Positions 47,267 to 57,236 of a DNA stretch of 64,000 nucleotides are shown one piece after another. A model generated the notes under the pieces. It was not told where the DNA came from and searched no databases. It worked only from the letters and a program-made list of their open reading frames with translations. Source of the stretch: Cherax quadricarinatus (lineage: Eukaryota; Arthropoda; Malacostraca; Decapoda; Parastacidae); contig NC_091311.1 of the NCBI RefSeq assembly GCF_038502225.1, forward strand, positions 33,570,296 through 33,634,295. Reading direction: 5' to 3'. The translations under genes and the position numbers were made by a program. The number at the start of each line of letters is the position of its first letter. The first letter of the stretch is position 1.

Positions 47267-49096
47267 TTGCACTCTTTAAACATGGTGCCCCTACTTAAAC
47301 AAGATGGGTCCTACACAGATGACAGCAAGGAAATGAGTGAGCTACTCAAGTCCCAGTATGACTCAGTTTTTAGCAAGCTGCTAACCAGACTGAGAGTCGA
47401 AGATCAAAATGAATTTTTTATGAGAGAGCCACAAAATTTGGTTAACACAAGCCTATCCGATGTTATCCTGATGCCAAATGACTTCGAACAGGCGATAAAT
47501 GACATGCCCATGCACTCTGCCCCAGGGCCAGACTCATGGAACTCTGTGTTCATCAAGAACTGCAAGAAGCCCCTATCACGAGCCTTTTCCATCCTATGGA
47601 GAGGGAGCATGGACACGGGGGTCGTTCCACAGTTACTAAAAACAACAGACATAGCCCCACTCCACAAAGGGGGCAGTAAAGCAACAGCAAAGAACTACAG
47701 ACCGATAGCACTAACATCCCATATCATAAAAATCCTTGAAAGGGTCCTAAGAAGCAAGATCACCACCCATCTAGAAACCCATCAGTTACACAACCCAGGG
47801 CAACATGGGTTTAGAACAGGTCGCTCCTGTCTGTCTCAACTATTGGATCACTACGACAAGGTCCTAAATGCACTAGAAGACAAAAAGAATGCGGACGTAA
47901 TATATACAGACTTTGCAAAAGCCTTCAACAAGTGTGACCATGGCGTAATAGCGCACAAAATGCGTGCTAAAGGAATAACAGGAAAAGTCGGTCGATGGAT
48001 CTATAATTTCCTCATGAACAGAACACAGAGAGTAGTCGTCAACAGAGTAAAGTCCGAGGCAGCTACGGTGAAAAGCTCTGTTCCACAAGGCACAGTACTC
48101 GCTCCCATCTTGTTCCTCATCCTCATATCTGACATAGACAAGGATGTCAGCCACAGCACCGTGTCTTCCTTTGCAGATGACACCCGAATCTGCATGACAG
48201 TGTCTTCCATTGCAGACACTGCAAGGCTCCAGGCGGACATCAACCAAATCTTTCAGTGGGCTGCAGAAAACAATATGAAGTTCAACGATGAGAAATTTCA
48301 ATTACTCAGATATGGTAAACACGAGGAAATTAAATCTTCATCAGAGTACAAAACAAATTCTGGCCACAAAATAGAGCGAAACACCAACGTCAAAGACCTG
48401 GGAATGATCATGTCGGAGGATCTCACCTTCAAGGACTATAACATTGTATCAATCGCATCTGCTAGAAAAATGACAGGATGGATAATGAGAACCTTTAAAA
48501 CTAGGGAGGCCAAGCCCATGATGACACTCTTCAGGTCACTTGTTCTATCTAGGCTGGAATATTGCTGCACACTAACAGCACCTTTCAAGGCAGGTGAAAT
48601 TGCTGACCTAGAAAATGTACAGAGAACCTTCACGGCATGCATAACGGAGATAAAACACCTCAATTACTGGGAGCGCTTGAGGTTCCTAAAACTGTATTCC
48701 CTGGAATGCAGGCGGGAGAGATACATGATTATATACACCTGGAAAATCCTAGAGGGACTAGTACCGAAAATCACTCACTACGAAAGCAAAAGACTTGGCA
48801 GACGATGCAACATCCCCCCAATGAAAAGCAGGGGTGTCACTAGCACGTTAAGAGACCATACAATAAGTGTCAGGGGCCCGAGACTGTTCAACTGCCTCCC
48901 AGCATACATAAGGGGGATTACCAACAGACCCCTGGCAGTCTTCAAGCTGGCACTGGACAAGCACCTAAAGTCGGTTCCTGACCAGCCGGGCTGTGGCTCG
49001 TACGTTGGTTTGCGTGCAGCCAGCAGCAACAGCCTGGTTGATCAGGCTCTGATCCACCAGGAGGCCTGGTCACAGACCGGGCCACGGGGGCGTTGA
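47267..49096 (+). CDS. LINE-A reverse transcriptase (5'-truncated), open frame
   Basis: 609 codons open. After a leader with FEQAINDMPMHSAPGPDSWN come the RT motifs: LKTTDIAPLHKGGSKATAKN, YRPIALTSHIIKILERVL, HNPGQHGFRTGRSCLSQL, VIYTDFAKAFNKCDHGVIAH, VPQGTVLAPILFLILISDI, the catalytic FADDTRICM and KDLGMIMSEDLTFKD. The C-terminal part has ARKMTGWIMRTFKTR, LEYCCTLTAPFKAGE, ERYMIIYTWKILEGLVPK and GPRLFNCLPAYIRGI. No endonuclease precedes it, so the copy is 5'-truncated and the Met at 47267 is internal to the original ORF2. The element's 3' end is near 49130 (CCAGGTAAACTCCAGGTAA). It is the best-preserved LINE-A here. The motifs are those of the CR1/jockey group. Confidence 0.88.
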   Translation: MHSLNMVPLLKQDGSYTDDSKEMSELLKSQYDSVFSKLLTRLRVEDQNEFFMREPQNLVNTSLSDVILMPNDFEQAINDMPMHSAPGPDSWNSVFIKNCKKPLSRAFSILWRGSMDTGVVPQLLKTTDIAPLHKGGSKATAKNYRPIALTSHIIKILERVLRSKITTHLETHQLHNPGQHGFRTGRSCLSQLLDHYDKVLNALEDKKNADVIYTDFAKAFNKCDHGVIAHKMRAKGITGKVGRWIYNFLMNRTQRVVVNRVKSEAATVKSSVPQGTVLAPILFLILISDIDKDVSHSTVSSFADDTRICMTVSSIADTARLQADINQIFQWAAENNMKFNDEKFQLLRYGKHEEIKSSSEYKTNSGHKIERNTNVKDLGMIMSEDLTFKDYNIVSIASARKMTGWIMRTFKTREAKPMMTLFRSLVLSRLEYCCTLTAPFKAGEIADLENVQRTFTACITEIKHLNYWERLRFLKLYSLECRRERYMIIYTWKILEGLVPKITHYESKRLGRRCNIPPMKSRGVTSTLRDHTISVRGPRLFNCLPAYIRGITNRPLAVFKLALDKHLKSVPDQPGCGSYVGLRAASSNSLVDQALIHQEAWSQTGPRGR

Positions 49097-49135
49097 CCCC
49101 CAGAACTCTCTCCAGGTAAACTCCAGGTAAATAAT

Positions 49136-50099
49136 TCAAGGGACTAACTGACAAGCCAACTGGTAAAACTGACCTAGAGTGGGTAACTAAGGGCAAATAC
49201 TCATTAAAAATTTACCACAATGATAACTGTCATAACAATAAGTAACTTTGAAGTGGTAAGTGTGAACACATAAAAGTGTCCATATCTTTCCCTTGTTTTG
49301 TTTTCCACTGTGGTCCTTTTGCTGGTATACACAGTACACCAAAGTGCTGGTCATCACATGCTGTTTTTGTGGTTTTTGTATGCAGGTCTCATGAATTATT
49401 GCCTTTTAGCAAACTTCACGAACGATAACTAGATTTGAAGCGGTTTGTTCAGGCCTTCTCTATCCAAAATTAAACTTAAAAAACTTTAATACTGTCTGCC
49501 ATGTTACCCACCATTACGAAGGTGGCCTGAAGATTGCTTGTATTATTTTCTGCACTGGGCCAGCTGTACTGTACACATCTCACACTGAAGCTTCACTTAT
49601 CATTCACCAAGACAAGCCAGTTTTCTATAAACCAGAATTTTCTAAAATATAAACATACATTTAAAATTATACAAAGATCATCTCACAAAATAAGACAGTG
49701 AAGTAGAGTATGCAAAAAACTCAACAAAGATTCCAAGAGATATTTGCAACTGTACAGTATTGCAGTTATGTACTGTATTTGCAACTGTACAAAGAGAGCC
49801 CAACAATAAATATACTAAGAGATACAGTAGCACCCAAAGTAATTAAACATGAGAAAAATACTACTGAAGATCTATAATACAGTGCTATGTTAGTGCCAGA
49901 AGTCAGCAAGCTGGAAAACTAAGAATGTAGTAAAGTACTAATATTCAAGACAAAACTTAAACCATACAACATTACCTCTGACTTGTTTACTATGTCAAGA
50001 GATGGAGAAGATCCTGAGAAAACAAAGCAGAAGACCGCCTGGAAAAAACATGCTTCACTTTGGACCACCAGAGAAAGGAAATTATGCCTCATGAAACTA
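49136..50099. other. No gene seen
   Basis: AT-rich unique-looking sequence; the short ORFs show no known domain. Confidence 0.45.
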
Positions 50100-50255
50100 T
50101 TAACCCTTAAACTGTCCAAATGTAGATCTACGTTCACGTGCGTAGTGCTCCGACCTTCAGTTTCCCCATTTGAAAGCATGTAAAAAAACGTAGATCTACG
50201 TTCGGAGCCTGTCGCACATCAACGTAGATCTACATTTGGACAGTTTAAGGGTTAA
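50100..50255. mobile_element. Minimal TTAA MITE, 156 bp, with three GTAGATCTAC palindromes
   Basis: TTAA at 50100-50103 and 50252-50255; ends CCCTTAAACTGTCCAAATG and CATTTGGACAGTTTAAGGG. Palindromes at 50122-50131, 50188-50201 (ACGTAGATCTACGT) and 50224-50233. It has almost nothing except termini and palindromes. Confidence 0.9.
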
Positions 50256-50811
50256 AGATCTATAGTCACTTGACAGAAATAACAAGAAAAGGAAAAGGAA
50301 GTCCACATTCCTAAATAATTAGACAGCTTCTGATTAACCCAAAAACAGTCCAAACATATATACGTTCTTACCACTAGTGCCCTGAATATTTTGAAAAAAA
50401 AAAAAAAAATTTTTATAGAAATAAAGGCACATTTTTGGATGTGTTATAGGATAAAAAAAAATTTAGGGTCAGTACTTACCAAGATATGAGGCCACAAGTT
50501 GGCACTTAGTGATCACCTGACGCAAAACCTGCCGCTTGCAGAAGTGTTGCCAATATACCTTTTTTCTCATTTCTAAATTATTTTATATAATTTTTATGTT
50601 CTGATAATTACAATTTATAGTAGTTCTTGTCATTTCATAACCAATCTTTGTTCTCACACTAATATTAGGTACTGAAATTGTATTCAAATTGTCACAAACA
50701 CACTGACAGGTGGACATTTACACCTGCCTTGGTCATTTACTATTGTCTAGGAATATATACAAAGTATTTATAAGTCCCAGCAATGTTTTGGATAAGCAGG
50801 ATATAAAATAA

Positions 50812-51354
50812 TGAAGAAGAAGAAGAAGAAGAAGAAGAAGAAGAAGAAGAAGAAGAAGAAGAAGAAGAAGAAGAAGAAGAAGAAGAAGAAGAAGAAGAAG
50901 AAGAAGAAGAAGAAGAAGAAGAAGAAGAAGAAGAAGAAGAAAGAAGAAGAAGAAAGAAGAAGAAAGAAGAAGAAGAAAGAAGAAGAAGAAAGAAGAAGAA
51001 AGAAGAAGAAGAAAGAAGAAGAAGAAAGAAGAAGAAGAAAGAAGAAGAAAGAAGAAGAAGAAAGAAGAAGAAAGAAGAAGAAGAAAGAAGAAGAAGAAGA
51101 AAGAAGAAGAAGAAGAAAGAAGAAGAAGAAGAAAGAAGAAGAAAGAAGGAAGAAGAAAAAGAAGGAAGAAGAAAAAGAAGGAAGAAGAAAAAGAAGGAAG
51201 AAGAAAAAAAGGAAGAAGAAGAAGAAGGAAGAAGAAGAAGGAAAAACAAGAAGGAAGAAAAAGGAAGGAAGGAGAAGGAGGAAGGAGAAGAAGGAAGAAG
51301 AAAAAAAGAAGGAAGAAGAAAAAAAGAAGGAAGAAGAAAAAGAAGAAAGAAGAA
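50812..51354. repeat. (GAA)n / GAAGAAA purine tract, about 540 bp
   Basis: Pure GAA from 50813 to about 50940, then GAAGAAA, GGAAGAAGAAAAA and similar purine units to 51354. All-purine on the plus strand. Long open frames in several phases (poly-Lys/Glu, poly-Ser, poly-Phe, poly-Leu) follow from the repeat only. Confidence 0.97.
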
Positions 51355-51477
51355 GTAGTTCCCTTGAAACATGATGTGTCAGTGACAAGCTCTAGGAGGG
51401 TGCATGACATTTGATGAGCCAGGCGAGGGTCCAGTGATAAGCTGAGATAATTGGTCACATTTGATGAGCATGGCATC

Positions 51478-51664
51478 TCTGTCTCTGCTTATCTGTCTCT
51501 CTGTTTGCTTGTCTCTCTGCTTGTCTCTCTCTCTCTGTCTGGATTTTTGGGGTTATCCTAGGTAATTTACACTATGTATAATTGTATTTATGTTTACCTG
51601 TGAGACAGAGACAGAAAGAGAGAGATAGAGACAGAGATAGACAGAGACAGACAAAGATAGACAC
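51478..51664. repeat. TCTG-rich and CAGA-rich inverted tracts
   Basis: CTGTCTCTCTGTTTGCTTGT... at 51478-51541 is followed, after about 60 bp (with GGTTATCCTAGG), by the complementary-type GAGACAGAGACAGAAAGAGA at 51602-51664. Together they can form an imperfect hairpin. Confidence 0.7.
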
Positions 51665-51769
51665 GCTCCAGAATTGTTTCTCTTTACTTAGGACATAGGT
51701 TATAAGACATTCTGAAAGGGTGTTGCATAAATGTTGCACATGGGTTATTATCGAGGTTTATGATACTTC

Positions 51770-51905
51770 CTCAACCACTTGTGGCCACATCCACCTCAAA
51801 GCCACTAAACTTAGGGTCAACACACCAAATTCTGTAAATTCAACATTGTAATCTTTATAGAGAATAAAAACTTTGAATTGAACTTTGAATTGAATTGAAC
51901 ATCAT
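51770..51905 (+). mobile_element. LINE 3' end with TTGAAT-type tail
   Basis: TCTTTATAGAGAATAAAAAC followed by TTGAATTGAACTTTGAATTG. It is the same 3' end as 14152-14312 with a less regular tail. Confidence 0.6.
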
Positions 51906-52275
51906 TTTCCTCTTAAAAGGGAAGTGTTAATATGACATGACATCAGTGAATCCTTGGTGTTCGCCTCACTGTTTTCTCTAGCTGGCACTCTATTTAACTG
52001 GCGCTCCCACAAGGTACTAAGCGGTCCCAGATTTTTTTTAATACAGTGCACATGGAGTGTTAAGACACATTCTATGCTGACCAGGCATCTCAGGCCAATC
52101 GTGCCAAATTTGGAGGCAGGAAAAATAAAACGTAAATAGTATACGTTTGGGGCATTAGCAGTAAGAAAGCATATATATGTTTGGACATTTACGGGTTAAG
52201 TGTTACATGGGCAACAAATGCGCAAATCAGAAAAGTGGGCTGAAATATCAGGGAGAGCACTGTACTCCATTGAAA

Positions 52276-52575
52276 AGAAGTTATTTTTTATTTTATTAAC
52301 ACACTGACCATTTCCCACCAAGACAAGGTGGCCCAAAAAAGAAAAACTTTCATTATCATTCACTCCATCACTGTCTTGCCAGAGGTGCACTTACACTACA
52401 GTTATAAAACTGCAACATTAACACCCCTCCTTCAGAGTGCTGTCACTGTACTTCCCATTTCCAGGACTCAAGTTCTGCCTGCCAGTTTCCCTGAATCCCT
52501 TCATAAATATTACCTTGCTCATACTCTAACAGCACGTCAAGTCCTAAACATTCGCTCCTAACACGCTCATGCAAA
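52276..52575 (-). mobile_element. LINE-B 3'-end fragment with internal deletion
   Basis: Reverse orientation: TTATTAACACACTGACCATT, GGTGGCCCAAAAAAGAAAAA, ACCCCTCCTTCAGAGTGC and AACAGCACGTCAAGTCC. It then breaks off: the C-terminal coding sequence expected here is deleted apart from a stub with CACGCTCATGC. Confidence 0.8.
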
Positions 52576-53099
52576 AAAAGTATTGTACCTAATAAACAAA
52601 AGAAAAAGAGTTGTATGAAAAAGATGTCATGGTGTAGAGAACTAACAATTTCCAAGGATCAGGTTTTCATCTTGTTCTGTCTCTAAATGCACCATCAACC
52701 TGTGTGGAGAGATTGATTCCTGTATGCTGAAGTTTGTGAGTGATGAAATGGTTCAATGAAGAATATATGATAAAAAGAAGAGAACAACAAAAAGTTTACA
52801 GAGAGGCATGGACAGTTTGGAAGAACAATCCAATAGAAGACTGTTTGAGATCCACTCTGAAAACTGCAAGATAATGAAAGTTGAAGACAGAGAATGTGAA
52901 TCAGTATTACCATACTAAACAAAAGAGGGGCCGTTGAAAAGGAAGGAGGCTCTAAGAGTGTTCAAAATACACAATGTATCTTTGAAAATTTGTATTAACA
53001 TAATTGGCATATACAGTATTGTCAAATGTGTGAACAAAACACAATATGTGATTTATGGCACTTAAAATACATCTTCTCAGTAAATCCCATAAATTTCAT
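52576..53099. other. No gene seen
   Basis: AT-rich; no supported ORF or element end. Confidence 0.45.
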
Positions 53100-53218
53100 T
53101 AAAAAAAAAAAAAACAATCATACCCACAGAGGAAGGGTGACCCTGAAAAATAGGAAACACTTTTACCACCACTCACACCATTACCATCTCGCCAGAGGTC
53201 CACTAACATTATAGCTCA
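53100..53218 (-). mobile_element. LINE-B 3'-tail relic
   Basis: A-rich run, CCCACAGAGGAAGGGTGACC, CTCACACCATTACCATCTCG and CCAGAGGTCCACTAACATTA in the order of the LINE-B tail, clearly diverged. Confidence 0.6.
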
Positions 53219-53736
53219 TATTGGTATATTTTACCTTTGATATTCAATATTGTCAAATATAAGAACAGTAGTCAGAATCCACAAAAACCTCTTCAGAATA
53301 ATATGCACCATGTATGGAAGGACAATATTGAAATAATGAATGCAACAAAAACAAAGAATTGTGAAACATGTATGAAATAAATGACCCACACTATGAGAAA
53401 AACATTAAGGAATTGAAACTCACAACATGGAGTAATGAAGGAAAAAGAGGAAATATAATCACGACATAGATGCTCAAAAATATCAACAAGATGGAAGAGA
53501 CCAGGATGGCACAAAATGAAACTAAATATAAATATAAACCTGGGAGATACGCATCAGGGCAAAGTTGTTTTCCAAGTAAAATGTATTCAAGATAAGGATG
53601 CTACACAAGTGTGTGATGAAACTAGACTGCCCCAGGGAAAGAGGCAGTGGCAATAAATGCCATACCATACATGAATTAAATATAAATACAACAAAGCTCA
53701 TGGTGTTAGGGATACATCACACTTGTTGACTGATGG
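53219..53736. other. No gene seen
   Basis: Unremarkable AT-rich DNA up to the TTAA element border. Confidence 0.45.
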
Positions 53737-53905
53737 TTAACCTGTAAACGGTCCAAACGTATACAGTATATACGTTTTTACCGCAAGTGCACCAAATGTA
53801 CATATACGTTTTATTTTTCATACATTTAACATTGCCATGATAAGCCTGAGTCGCCTAGACATGAGAGAATGGGTATGTGCACTCACTGTGTACTGTATTA
53901 AAATA
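53737..53905 (+). mobile_element. Left end of a TTAA element, interrupted by Tigger
   Basis: TTAACCTGTAAACGGTCCAA with CGTATACAGTATATACG palindromic sequence resembles the ends of copy H (50334) and the 156-bp MITE (50100). The block GACATGAGAGAATGGGTATG at about 53857 equals the conserved subterminal block of the other MITEs. The sequence stops where the Tigger-type end begins; the right half is not in the window. Confidence 0.6.
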
Positions 53906-54175
53906 TAGTGGACCCTCGCCTAACGATGGCATCGCATAACGTTAAATCTGCCTAGTGATACATTTTCACGCAAAAATTTTGCCTTGCCTAGCGCTTAAAA
54001 AATAGCTCAACGCGATTCGTCCGAGACGCGTCCACGTGCGGCCTGAGCCAGCCTCACTTGTTCCGTGGGTGGCAGTGTTTACAAGCCAGCCTCCGCGATC
54101 ACATCCAAGCATACAATCGGAACATTTCATATTATCACAGCGTTTTTAGTGATTTCACCTGCAAAATAAGTGACC

Positions 54176-54492
54176 ATGGGCCCCAAGAAAGCTTCTAGTG
54201 CCAACCCTGTGGTAAAAAGGGTGAGAAATACTATCGTACCACAGTCAGCTGCTGCTGCACCACCGTCAGCTGTTGCTGGACCAGTCAGCTGTTGCTGCAC
54301 CACAGCTGCTGCTGCACTACAGTCAGCTGCTGCTGCACCACAGCTGCTGCTGCACCACAGCTGCTGCTGCACCACGGTCAGCTGTTGCTGCACCACAGTC
54401 AGCTGTTGCTGCACCACAGTCAGCTGTTGCTGCACCACCATCAGCTGTATTACTCGAAGATGTGGAGAGTGCGTTGTTGGTATGGCTTAATT
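54176..54492 (+). pseudogene. Tigger-like transposase, N-terminal start with a repeat expansion
   Basis: ATG at 54176 gives MGPKKASSANPVVKRVRN, the usual beginning of many Tigger/Jerky-like transposases. The frame then enters a tandem repeat of about 21 bp (Ala/Pro/Ser or Cys-rich depending on frame). The CENP-B-type helix-turn-helix and DDE domains expected next are absent before the MITE. The gene is therefore internally deleted as well as interrupted. Confidence 0.6.
54240..54445. repeat. 21-bp minisatellite (GTCAGCTGTTGCTGCACCAC unit)
   Basis: About ten copies of a 21-bp (some 15-18 bp) unit, multiples of three in most cases, inside the transposase N-terminal region. Confidence 0.88.
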
Positions 54493-54965
54493 AACATGAA
54501 ACAATTACCGAGAAACGATTAACCCCAGAGGGTTAGCCACCCAGGATAACCCAAGAAAGTCAGTGCATCATCGAGGATTGTCTAACTTATTTCCATTGAG
54601 GTCCTTAACCCCTTCAGGGTCCAAGGCCCAAATCTGAAGTGGTGCCCCAGTGCCCAAGAATTTAAAAAAAAAAAATTTGTTATTTTTTCTTATGAAATGG
54701 TAGAGAATCTTTTTGTGAAGGTAATAAAACAAAAAGTACAAAATTTGATGGAAAATTGACGAAATTATGCTCTCGCGAATTTTGATGTGTCAGCGATATT
54801 TACGAATCGGCGATTTTGCTGACTTTGACTCCCATTTTAGGCCAATTACATTATTCCAGTCAACCAAATTCTTAGCTATTTCACTAGTATTACTTCTATT
54901 CTATCAATTGAGCACAAGAAATCACCAAGTCAACTGTTTCAACTACAAAATAAAGTGATCGGAAA

Positions 54966-56072
54966 TTGGTTGACCACAATAAAGAATTTGATATTATTTA
55001 CTTAGATTTTAGTAAGGCTTTTGATAGAGTTCCGCACCATAGACTGTTAAAGAAAGTGGCAGCTCATGGCATTGGGGGAAAAGTGCTCTCGTGGATCGAG
55101 TCATGGCTCACTGACAGGAAGCAGAGAGTGTCCATAAATGGGGTTAAATCCGAGTGGGGATCTGTAACAAGTGGCGTTCCACAGGGATCAGTCTTGGGCC
55201 CGTTGTTGTTTATAATATATATCAATGATCTTGATGAGGGAATTACTAGTGATATGAGCAAATTCGCCGATGACACAAAGATAGGTAGGATAATTGATTC
55301 AAACGTAGATGTTAGGGAACTTCAGGAGGATTTAAACAAACTCTATTCTTGGTCAGAAAAGTGGCAGATGCAGTTCAATGTAGATAAATGCAAGGTTCTG
55401 AGGCTTGGGAGTGCCCATAACACTAGTACTTATAAATTAAATGATGTAGAACTTAGCCATACAGATTGCGAAAAGGACTTGGGGGTTATGGTGAGCAGCA
55501 ACCTTAAACCAAGACAGCAATGCCTAAGCGTACGTAATAAGGCAAATAGATTACTGGGATTTATATCAAGAAGTGTAAGCAACAGAAGTCCAGAGGTCAT
55601 ACTGCAGCTTTATACATCATTAGTAAGGCCTCACCTAGATTATGCAGCTCAGTTCTGGTCTCCGTATTACAAAATGGACATAAATTCGTTAGAAAACATT
55701 CAGCGTAGGATGACTAAATTAATACATAGCATCAGAAATCTTCCTTATGAAGAAAGATTGAAGACTCTTAAGTTACATTCACTTGTTAGACGAAGAATGA
55801 GGGGAGACCTGATCGAAGTGTATAAGTGGAAGATAGGTATAAATAAAGGGGATATTAATAAGGTCTTGAGGATGTCTCTCCAAGAGAGAACGCGCAGTAA
55901 TGGATTTAAATTAGGTAAGTTTAGATTTAGAAAGGACATAGGAAAGTATTGGTTTGGAAATAGGGTAGTTGATGAGTGGAACAGTCTACCTAGTTGGGTT
56001 ATTGAGGCTGGGACTTTGGGTAGTTTCAAATCTAGGTTGGATAAGTACATGAGTGGGAGGGGTTGGATTTGA
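54966..56072 (+). CDS. LINE-D (CR1-like) reverse transcriptase, 5'-truncated, open
   Basis: 368 codons open, starting inside the RT: DIIYLDFSKAFDRVPHHRLL, GIGGKVLSWIESWLTDRKQR, SGVPQGSVLGPLLFIIYIND and the catalytic FADDTKIGR. After these come KDLGVMVSSNLKPRQQC, LVRPHLDYAAQFWSPYY, RRMTKLIHSIRNLPYEERLK and the end WNSLPSWVIEAGTLGSFKSR. The Met at the start comes from the junction with the MITE, so it is not the natural start. The intact frame points to a recent insertion. Motifs and the octamer tail fit the CR1 clade. Confidence 0.87.
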   Translation: MVDHNKEFDIIYLDFSKAFDRVPHHRLLKKVAAHGIGGKVLSWIESWLTDRKQRVSINGVKSEWGSVTSGVPQGSVLGPLLFIIYINDLDEGITSDMSKFADDTKIGRIIDSNVDVRELQEDLNKLYSWSEKWQMQFNVDKCKVLRLGSAHNTSTYKLNDVELSHTDCEKDLGVMVSSNLKPRQQCLSVRNKANRLLGFISRSVSNRSPEVILQLYTSLVRPHLDYAAQFWSPYYKMDINSLENIQRRMTKLIHSIRNLPYEERLKTLKLHSLVRRRMRGDLIEVYKWKIGINKGDINKVLRMSLQERTRSNGFKLGKFRFRKDIGKYWFGNRVVDEWNSLPSWVIEAGTLGSFKSRLDKYMSGRGWI

Positions 56073-56230
56073 GTGGGACTTTCACATCAGAGCTTATTTC
56101 TTGGGTGGCATTGAAAATTGGGTTGGGCAAATGTTTTGTTAGTGGGATGAATTGTAAAGGACCTGCCTAGTATGGGCCAGCAGGCCTCCTGCAGTGTTCC
56201 TCCTTTTCTTATGTTCTTATGTTCTTATGT
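56073..56230 (+). mobile_element. LINE-D 3' UTR with TTCTTATG octamer tail
   Basis: After the stop come GGGCCAGCAGGCCTCCTGCA and three copies of TTCTTATG (56207-56230), then the MITE resumes at TAATTTGGCC. Octamer tails and the lack of a target-site duplication are characteristic of CR1 elements. Confidence 0.85.
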
Positions 56231-57236
56231 AATTTGGCCAATTTAACACAAAGTTCAAAATATTCCAATTTCAAAATAGGGTCCAGAATAAACAATGTAG
56301 GTATTCCTGGAACTAAACTAACATTTCCTCTGTTCATTAGTTACGTTTTGAGGCTTTACAAATAAATTCCATTTTGATTTTTTATTCACATAATGAATTT
56401 TTATTCACACCAAAAAATAGAAGAGTTACTGTTATGCAATACTGTAATAATTGTATAAATATCATCACCATATTTGTGAATGCATATTAGACCAACCAGC
56501 TGGCGTGTATTAGATGTGTGAGGTTGTTTGTTTACTCTTGAATATCGGCAAAAATTTAACATTTCTGCTACTTTGAGCTCAGTTTCAAGCCATTTCCATT
56601 CTATCAAATGAGACCAAGAAATCGCAAATAGAACTATAAAAAAACATACGAAAAAACACTGCAAAGTCGCTGTTTTAATCGAAAAATCATGATTTCAGTT
56701 TTTTCTCTCATTATACACAGCGTGCTGCAGGATCTGTTTTATGTGGTGCACACATACCACATAGATGTATTCTCTCATATCTAGGCCCAAATGTACCACT
56801 CACAGTTTATCAGAGTGAGCTGAGCTCATGATGTAGATCTACGGCCATTTTCCAGCCTTGACTCAGAGAAGTACTTGAGCAGGGTATAGCAGCTGCTACT
56901 GTCTCTCTCACACCTCCTACACCACCACCTACCTCCTCTCTTAACACTACCTAACACCTACTGCATGTAGGAGTCTGGATAAAGCGGCAGCGGCAGCGGC
57001 ATCCTACCAGCTCTTCTTCCTCAAAAAACATCGCTCATCAAAACTTGTGATGGCCTAAGTGAAAGTTCAACTACATGAACCCACGTAGACCACAAAATGA
57101 CCCAAGAATAGTAAGAATGTAACCCAAATCTTGACAAAAATAGAAGATCTAAGGAAGACAGCCCTGCTAACCCAAACACTGCCTCCGCTGCCAGACAACC
57201 ACTTAACCCAAGCTCCGAGAAAACAAGCCTTCTCCA

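Larger units (their letters stand above)
50334..52199. mobile_element. TTAA element of 1.9 kb (copy H) carrying a GAA tract
   Basis: TTAA at 50334-50337 and 52196-52199; ends CCCAAAAACAGTCCAAACA and TGTTTGGACATTTACGGG with ATATATA palindromes. The block near 52025-52085 (AATACAGTGCACATGGAGTG) is the inverted equivalent of the conserved subterminal block in the other MITEs. Inside are a 540-bp GAA-type tract, a TC/GA hairpin region and a LINE 3' tail. Both ends are recognisable but diverged, so the element is old. Confidence 0.7.

Noticed and set aside
50733..51476. Very long open frames on both strands across the GAA tract
   Set aside because: They encode only poly-Lys/Glu, poly-Ser, poly-Phe or poly-Leu and exist because a GAA repeat lacks stop codons in most phases.
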